From Oopsacas minuta (taxonomy: Eukaryota; Porifera; Hexactinellida; Lyssacinosida; Leucopsacidae): DNA of 64,000 nucleotides. The translations under genes were made by a program, and so were the position numbers. Positions 58,208 to 64,000 of the stretch are shown here, piece after piece. Numbering within the stretch: the stretch's first letter is position 1; every line of letters begins with the position of its first letter. The notes beneath the pieces were generated by a model. That model ran no database searches. It was not told the DNA's origin and saw only the letters and a list, made by a program, of their open reading frames with translations. Where the stretch lies: contig JAKMXF010000310.1 of the NCBI GenBank assembly GCA_024704765.1, forward strand, positions 682,001 to 746,000, read 5' to 3'.

Positions 58208-59374
58208 AGTGAATACGCTATTAGGATTTGATTTATTTTATTGTAAAGATTCCATATTTATATTTGGGGCGGTGTTTTGATGATCACCATGGACCTTAGT
58301 TGTTTGTAATTGATATAGCAAAGTTGAATATTGAAATGTGAGCTAATATGTGATGCATAACAAAATGGAGAAATAGTTGTTAGTGTAACTGGCATCTTAA
58401 TTTGGTAAGATAATGCTAAACTTTGATATTCAGTGTACTATAGTGAGATTTGATATTATAGATAGACTCAATATACGATGTGGTAGGAATATGAAGAAAT
58501 ATTATCTATGCAATAGACTAATTAGTATTAATTAATATAATATTACCAAATATACAATAGTGACTTGAATTAGGGAATATATTGATTTTTAGGTTCTCAA
58601 TAAAGTAATGGAAATTTTTACTGCTTTTCGCAAGATTTATTATATTGAAATATTATTTATTTGTACTCAAAATATTATATAAAATATTTAGAGATTATTG
58701 CGAAGAATAATTACAAATCTTTATAATCATGATTTAATTACGCTCTAGATATTATTTTCTTTCTATTTTGCATTATTTGGACTGGTATGAAATAAATGGG
58801 ACTCCAGCCCAATTGTCTATTTATTACGATTTAACCGGATAACTTTAGCGGGCAGGGTATAAGGAATCTCCATGAATATACATTTTATTCCGATTAAATA
58901 GCATTTTCCTAAAGTTTCAACACTGCCCAATATTTCAGGAAAAATATCCTTTGGGCTTATACAATAGACAAAGACGTCTCCCGTAAATTCGAACTGTCAC
59001 TGCAGAGTGGTAGGAACGGGGGCGCACCCCATTTTTTTCAGAAATATTTGCTGTGTGTATCAATGAGGTGTTGTGCATTTGTGTACTACATATTTGCACT
59101 TGTTTGCATTGTATAGCCAGCCCTAGCCGTTCGATGTTTCGATTATTCACGGAAATATTCAGTCTCGTTTCGCCGTACGTGATGTATTGCCTCGATTATT
59201 CGCTGTTTTTGTCACGGGTTATGTCAGTTTGGTAGAAAATTTTATATTTTGTTGAATTACTATGGCGAAAATGTATTTTTTCTCGATAAACAGCCCACTT
59301 ACATTGGACATTTTATCTAATTCAACATATTTAGTGTTTTATGGTATTTAATCATGTGAAAACCATATATTAAA
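58208..59374. other. Intergenic, no gene seen
   Basis: The putative upstream region of the cadherin gene. Short frames at ~58935-59235 lack recognisable domains. Confidence 0.4.
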
Positions 59375-59462
59375 AAGTACTGTGCGCATGTCCGTTAAGT
59401 ACTGTGCGCATGTCCGTTAAGTACTGTGCGCATGTCCATTAAGTGCTGTGCGCATGCATGTA
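59375..59462. repeat. 22-bp tandem repeat, four copies, alternating Pu/Py core
   Basis: Unit AAGTACTGTGCGCATGTCCGTT at 59375, 59397, 59419 and 59441, the last diverging after TGTGCGCATG. The TGTGCGCATG core alternates purine and pyrimidine. Confidence 0.95.
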
Positions 59463-59554
59463 AAAATATTTATTCAATTTGTTGTATGCATATATATTGT
59501 GAATGTAGGTCAGAAAAAGTAATATCACGAATTGTACGTATTCCGATATCAATA

Positions 59555-59646
59555 GAGTCTCGTTAATACGAACAGGGTTAAGGCGTAACTCCGGATAAGG
59601 AGTACGTATTTTGGCAGTCCCCTGTGTACGTATTAACGAGAGTCTA
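59555..59646. mobile_element. Small Tigger-like palindromic MITE
   Basis: GAGTCTCGTTAATACGAACA on the left and GTACGTATTAACGAGAGTCT on the right are near-complementary. Internal CGGATAAGGAGTACG is similar to the other Tigger-like MITEs. It lies ~85 bp upstream of the start codon of the next gene, so it may be in its promoter or 5' UTR. Confidence 0.7.
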
Positions 59647-59731
59647 CTATAGTATTAGTACTCTGGTATAAGTCTCTGACTGTCTCATACAATAAGAAAT
59701 AATCAGTTTCATCCTTCTCACCCATTTAAAC

Positions 59732-62361
59732 ATGGCCGAAAATATCTCTACCTCAACTTTTGAAATTAAACACCCACATCCAAGGAAACGAAGAATAGTT
59801 GAGGAGAAATTTGACATTACTGCAACAACCCTCAACATTGGAGGAATTGAAATTTCGAAGACAAATGTTTCGCCAGTAGATATCACAATATCAGAAGAGC
59901 AGTTTGAAGTTGTACCAAGTAAGTTACGTATTGAAAAGGCCCATTTCCATGGAATGTTATACTATTTAACACGACACTACCTAATATACTTTTTTAGGTC
60001 ATCCCAAGAAAGAAGTATACACTGAAATCTTTTCACAAGAAGAGCTAACTATTCCAATACTAGATCAATATGTACATCTGCTTGCTGATAAACAGAAGGC
60101 TTGGCGTTTGCAAGATTGCTCTGTAGTATTCATGTCAGATTTTGAAGTAATCAATGGTATGACACCTATATGTAACTACAGTGACCCTCGCTAATCCGAA
60201 CCTCGAATCAGAACAGAGCCTAATGTTATACAAGTATACGAGCCTTTGGCTCGTCGCTTCGCGATGAAATCGCCGCATTGCGCCTCGGGGTATTCAACGG
60301 ACAAACAACAATTGAGATTAAATAATATAGATTTAATTCAACTGCGAACAAATCCATAATACTATATTACACATCTTGGCAGCATTCCCGATAAATCCGT
60401 AGCTTTTTTCCTTAAGCCACCAAAGAATTTAGCCTAGTTAGGCGAGGTGGTGGCTAAGTTAGCTACCATGTATTCAATTTTATCAAACGCTGCTTGGCAG
60501 CCTTGTAATCATTTGCACACAACATTCGAAAAATGTACTCCCAGATCCTATAGTGTTTCAATTCGTGTTTTCATTTTCTAGGTGAAGTAATATTAACCAA
60601 GAAAAAAGTTTTGATCGAAACTTGTCTGATGAAATGCTTGTCTTGTCATACGAATTCTTGCACACATTATCAAGCATATGAATTGTGTTTGGAATTCCGA
60701 ACCTTAAACAATTCCGAATCCAAATCCCATGCTGGCAGTACTTACTACACATTAGGTGCAAATACAATTTTTTTGCTGAAGAATGGCTATCATTGCCTAT
60801 ATAGGAAAGAAATGAAGTGGTATTGCGACAATTGTAGTAGTATGTGTCAAGAAAAGTTAATTCTACAGGCAATCATGGCAGAATACAATGATCAGTTACC
60901 CGTTCCTCAGAAACCTCTTGATTATTCTACCATATCTAAACAATATCTTCCTTTTAAACTTAGTAAGAACCAGGCCATTATATATAATGGACAGTTAAGA
61001 CGAGGATTATTTCTACCCCCAAATCTTGAACCAGATATTTTGCATTGTGAGCAAGGACATAAATATGTTGCCAAAAGTCTAGTCGTAGCAAAAAAGGGAA
61101 TCATTATATACACAGAAAATGATGTCCTCGATTTAAAAGAACATACAGGTATGTTATTTAATTATATACTACATAGTATATATTTTTATTTGTCGTTTAA
61201 TATTCAAGCTAGCTTATTTACCCAATTTTTAGTGTATACATCCACTTGTGAAGGAAGTTGTAAATGCACCTCTGTGTTTGAAGGAAATAAATATTTACTG
61301 CTGAATGTCAACAATCGCTATTTCATCCACTATGGAGTATTATTTGAATACAGCGAGTTTATGACGATGTCTCGGAATACACTACATGGATACATGAGGT
61401 ATGTATTTTAGATACTTTTTGTCCGTTGGTTATGTACTCAATCGAATACCAAAATAACAAAAGAAATACATATCGATTGAAAGTGATCTATTACGGTCGG
61501 TAGTCATAATTATATAACCAATTAAATCAAATTCATTTTAGAAAGTTGATCTGGTTACTCTTTATTGTATTTAGAGCAAAGAATAATAAATTTGAGAGAA
61601 TGGGAAGGGAACTCACCTTCAGTTATCATATACTACAGCATGGATGGAATGGGTACTTACGTATGTTAGACATTAACTATAAGACAAGCTATATTTGCCC
61701 ATTATGCCAAGAAGCTCCAGAATTCTTAATTATGGATGGTATAACAGTGGGGACAATTAAGGAACTCCCGAATACAGTTGAAGAATACCTGGAAGATCAG
61801 AGGTTATCGTTTGTCCCATTATCAAACAGGGTATTGGTATCTGATCTAAAAACCAGAAAATTGATCAAAAGTTACTATTCATTTGGATTGGGTGAAAGCG
61901 AGTTTCACACCATGATCAATTCTTTAGAGTTTGAAGAAATTACAGAGTACATTATTTACGCTAACAATGTAATTGATGAGGTCAATGTGATTAATCCGAC
62001 TTATCCAAATGCCAAAGCTATTATGGAACTATTCTCCAGATCAGAACCTATTTCTGGCATTTTTCCTGTTTCTATCCTTAGCGAGTGCGAGAATAAAGCT
62101 ATTGCTAGTCTCTCTTGTGGTAACCAAATTGATACATGTCTGCTTTATGAGATTTTTGAAAAAATGCATACTCTAAGGCTATTCCTTAGCTCGTTTGGTG
62201 AAGTTAAAGAACAATGTACTACTGGTACAGGATTCACCCTTCATCCTATTCTTGCTGGTGTTCTAAGGGCTATTCTATCCAAGATTGAATTACTCAATAA
62301 CTATAGAGAAGGACGGAAGGCAGTAGAGGCTTCCCCATCAAATGACACTCTAGATAATTAA
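59732..62361 (+). CDS. Cysteine-cluster protein resembling KDZ-associated/HMGXB3-like proteins, five exons
   Basis: Exons 59732-59918, 59998-60156, 60582-61148, 61233-61398 and 61542-62361, all GT..AG with consistent phases. The protein (~630 residues) starts with a basic segment (KHPHPRKRRIVEEK). It then has a first Cys/His cluster (CLMKCLSCHTNSCTHYQ, later WYCDNCSSMCQ), a CEQGHKY, a CEGSCKCTSVFEGNKYLLLN block and a CPLCQEAPEFLIMDGITVGT motif. From memory these resemble the CxC5/CxC6 clusters found with KDZ transposases and in animal HMGXB3; I could not test this. No transposase core is seen. Intron 2 (60157-60581) holds a Helitron fragment. It converges with the Ulp1/PHD gene, with stop codons 10 bp apart. 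Confidence 0.6.
60179..60236. repeat. Tigger-like MITE left end in intron 2
   Basis: CAGTGACCCTCGCTAATCCG after TA. The element is cut short where the Helitron-like fragment begins at 60237. Confidence 0.5.
60237..60331 (-). mobile_element. Short Helitron-like element in intron 2
   Basis: The inverse of the 16.7-kb copy: on the minus strand it begins TCTATATTATTTAATCTCAA after an A, and ends with the hairpin ACGAGCCAAAGGCTCGT. Confidence 0.6.
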
Positions 62362-62371
62362 CAAGTATACT

Positions 62372-64000
62372 TTATAGTATCTTTACTAAACTCTTTTTGC
62401 TGTTACAACTTTTACAAATGAACGAGGAAACCTTTTGTGTAATATCCTGTAGGCCAACACATGGTTTGTGAAACCATTGGGTACACACTTGACAATTCAC
62501 CATATTCTTGAAAGCGAACTCGGGTAGACGACAAATACACCAAAGTTCAATTGTATATTCCAACTTCTTATTAACCTTTATCCGTGAACAGAGTCTTTCA
62601 GAAATTGTAGGCAGGGGTGATAATTTTTCAGAAATAATGAAATTACGCAGGTGACGTCTCATATTGCCCTGGTTCCATCTCAATATACTTGGTTCTAAAC
62701 CATTCGCCAACGCGATACTAACTACAATAGCAAAGACACCACAATCTGAAATCCCTCTTTGTTGTTGTAGCTCTTGAACTGTAACTTTTAAATCTTCAGT
62801 CTCGCTTCGATAAAGCAGTGCAAGTTGGATGTCCAGCTCTTCACTTAGACCCCGGATTAATAACGAATCATATACTGATATATTTCCTTCATCGTCAATC
62901 CTAGACACTTTCCAGTGTAGTTTACCATCGTGGTGTATTTGAAAACTATTTAGTGCTGCTCTAACAAATTGGCGATTCTAACAAGATAAAAGACATGCAA
63001 TTTGAAATGCCAATTATTTTCAGGATGATAAAATAAGCAAAATAATAGATTTACCTTAGATAAAATAGTATCCTGGAATCCTTCAATGTCTGGATAATTA
63101 TTCTTTATCAAAACCTAAACATAATGCATTAAGTAACCTGGTAAAAGTTGTTTAGTTGTTTGTCGAAGCGAAGTGCGAACGTAGGTTATAAATGGTATTG
63201 AAATATAATATAATTAAATCATAGAGAGAGCTTACCCCAAAGGCGTTGATAGTCACATCACTAAGAAAGGTTTTGTCATTCGATAGCTCTTTAAGACAGT
63301 CATCCCTTACTTTTTCGTCTAAAATTCTCACAAATGTTACATTTAATGGAATTAAAGCCTTTGCTGCTGATAATCCTGCCATTGAAACTACAGATGTATC
63401 CAAAAGAGACTGAGGGGAAGTAAAGGGTGAGTGATCGGGTTGCTGTTCTGATATGGTATTTGGTGTTGAATGGATCGATTCACCAAGATATAGTGGAGAC
63501 GATGGGCATTTCTCTGGAGAAGTATTTAGAGATATTTCCACATTGGAATTCGGAGAGGAAGGTGAATGATAAGTTGGATTATATATATTCCGTCATCCAA
63601 GTCTGAATCTAAACAATCTTCTTTTGATAAATGTATAGGTGACCTGTCTCTAAAACTATCAGATAGATCTGGAGAAAAGTATTCGCGCATCGATTTGATA
63701 ACAGATAGCAAAGTAGTTCTGCCCATATTCTTTGATTGCTTGAGAAATGGAATTTCCTTGGGCCAAAATATTGGCCGGAGTTCACTTTTCCCCCAAAAAT
63801 TACGCGGTTTTCCTACAATTAAAATATGATATACGTATTACCAAATTATTACTTACTTAAGTATTACATACCAATTTGTTTCAATAGCAGTACATACCCT
63901 GTACCCACGAAATAACAACAAAGGGTGGCTTCCAAAACTAAGGGTAAGAAAAACAAGAAACTTACTGTTCATCTTTTGAGTTCCCCATGATAAAATCTTT
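62372..64000 (-). CDS. Ulp1-like (C48) protease fused to a PHD finger, partial, frameshifted
   Basis: The gene enters from beyond the window. Exons supported: 63812-63236, 63114-63055 and 62977-62372, with probable upstream exons near 63930-63890 and 64000-63966. The protease shows HWKVSRID (catalytic His), VYDS (Asp) and QQRGISDCGVFAIV (oxyanion Gln, catalytic Cys), the C48 order used by SUMO proteases and transposon-borne relatives. A PHD finger follows (LWCICRLPEF, NCQVCTQWFHKPCVGL, FICKSC). In the 63812 exon the frame breaks in a TA microsatellite (63580-63589); removing one TA repeat unit would rejoin LDSDLDDGIY to a proline-rich linker. No SUMO link is proven. Confidence 0.65.

Overview
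The window looks like nuclear DNA of an early-branching, non-bilaterian-grade animal. A sponge is my best guess, not proven. The evidence is an AT-rich eukaryotic sequence with spliceosomal introns (GT..AG), a multi-repeat transmembrane cadherin, a very large inducible GTPase (VLIG), a YHYH-domain surface protein, a DGAT2-family acyltransferase, a Gal3ST-type sulfotransferase, a condensin II subunit, and many animal DNA transposons. There are no bacterial-style operons, and I saw no tRNA or rRNA genes.

Layout. 0.1-1.5 kb: an apparently intact mariner element with matching terminal inverted repeats, just upstream of an NHL-repeat gene (1.5-2.6 kb). 4.0-10.2 kb: two minus-strand single-exon genes, a protease-fold protein with a three-fold C-terminal repeat and condensin II subunit D3. 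11.2-12.6 kb: a decayed NHL-type gene. 13.1-14.9 kb: an atypical Rab-like GTPase and a CCDC152-like coiled-coil protein. 15-21.7 kb: gene-poor, with Helitron-like ends, a ~130-bp tandem array and MITEs. 21.9-23.1 kb: a coiled-coil/NHL gene split by one in-frame TGA. 24.9-25.6 kb: NMNAT. 28.2-29.2 kb: YHYH protein. 29.4-31.8 kb: a decayed hAT transposon with both ends. 32.1-37.1 kb: VLIG with several frame breaks. 37.4-38.3 kb: a third NHL gene with one frameshift. 39.3-40.1 kb: a hAT-type MITE nested in a pogo-type MITE. 40.4-46.1 kb: a polytopic membrane protein, a DGAT2-like acyltransferase and a Gal3ST-like sulfotransferase. 46.6-49.0 kb: a hAT relic and palindromic Helitron-type repeats. 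49.5-50.0 kb: a RING-finger remnant. 50.9-58.2 kb: a cadherin with at least nine exons. 59.7-64.0 kb: two convergent spliced genes, one a cysteine-cluster protein related to KDZ/HMGXB3-type proteins, the other a Ulp1-like protease fused to a PHD finger, which runs off the window.

The genes do not form one pathway. The recurring themes are a dispersed NHL-repeat family (three clear and one or two decayed loci), a mixture of intronless and intron-rich genes, and heavy colonisation by cut-and-paste and Helitron-like elements, some next to exons. Many coding breaks fall in homopolymers or microsatellites, so some may be residual assembly errors rather than true pseudogenes.
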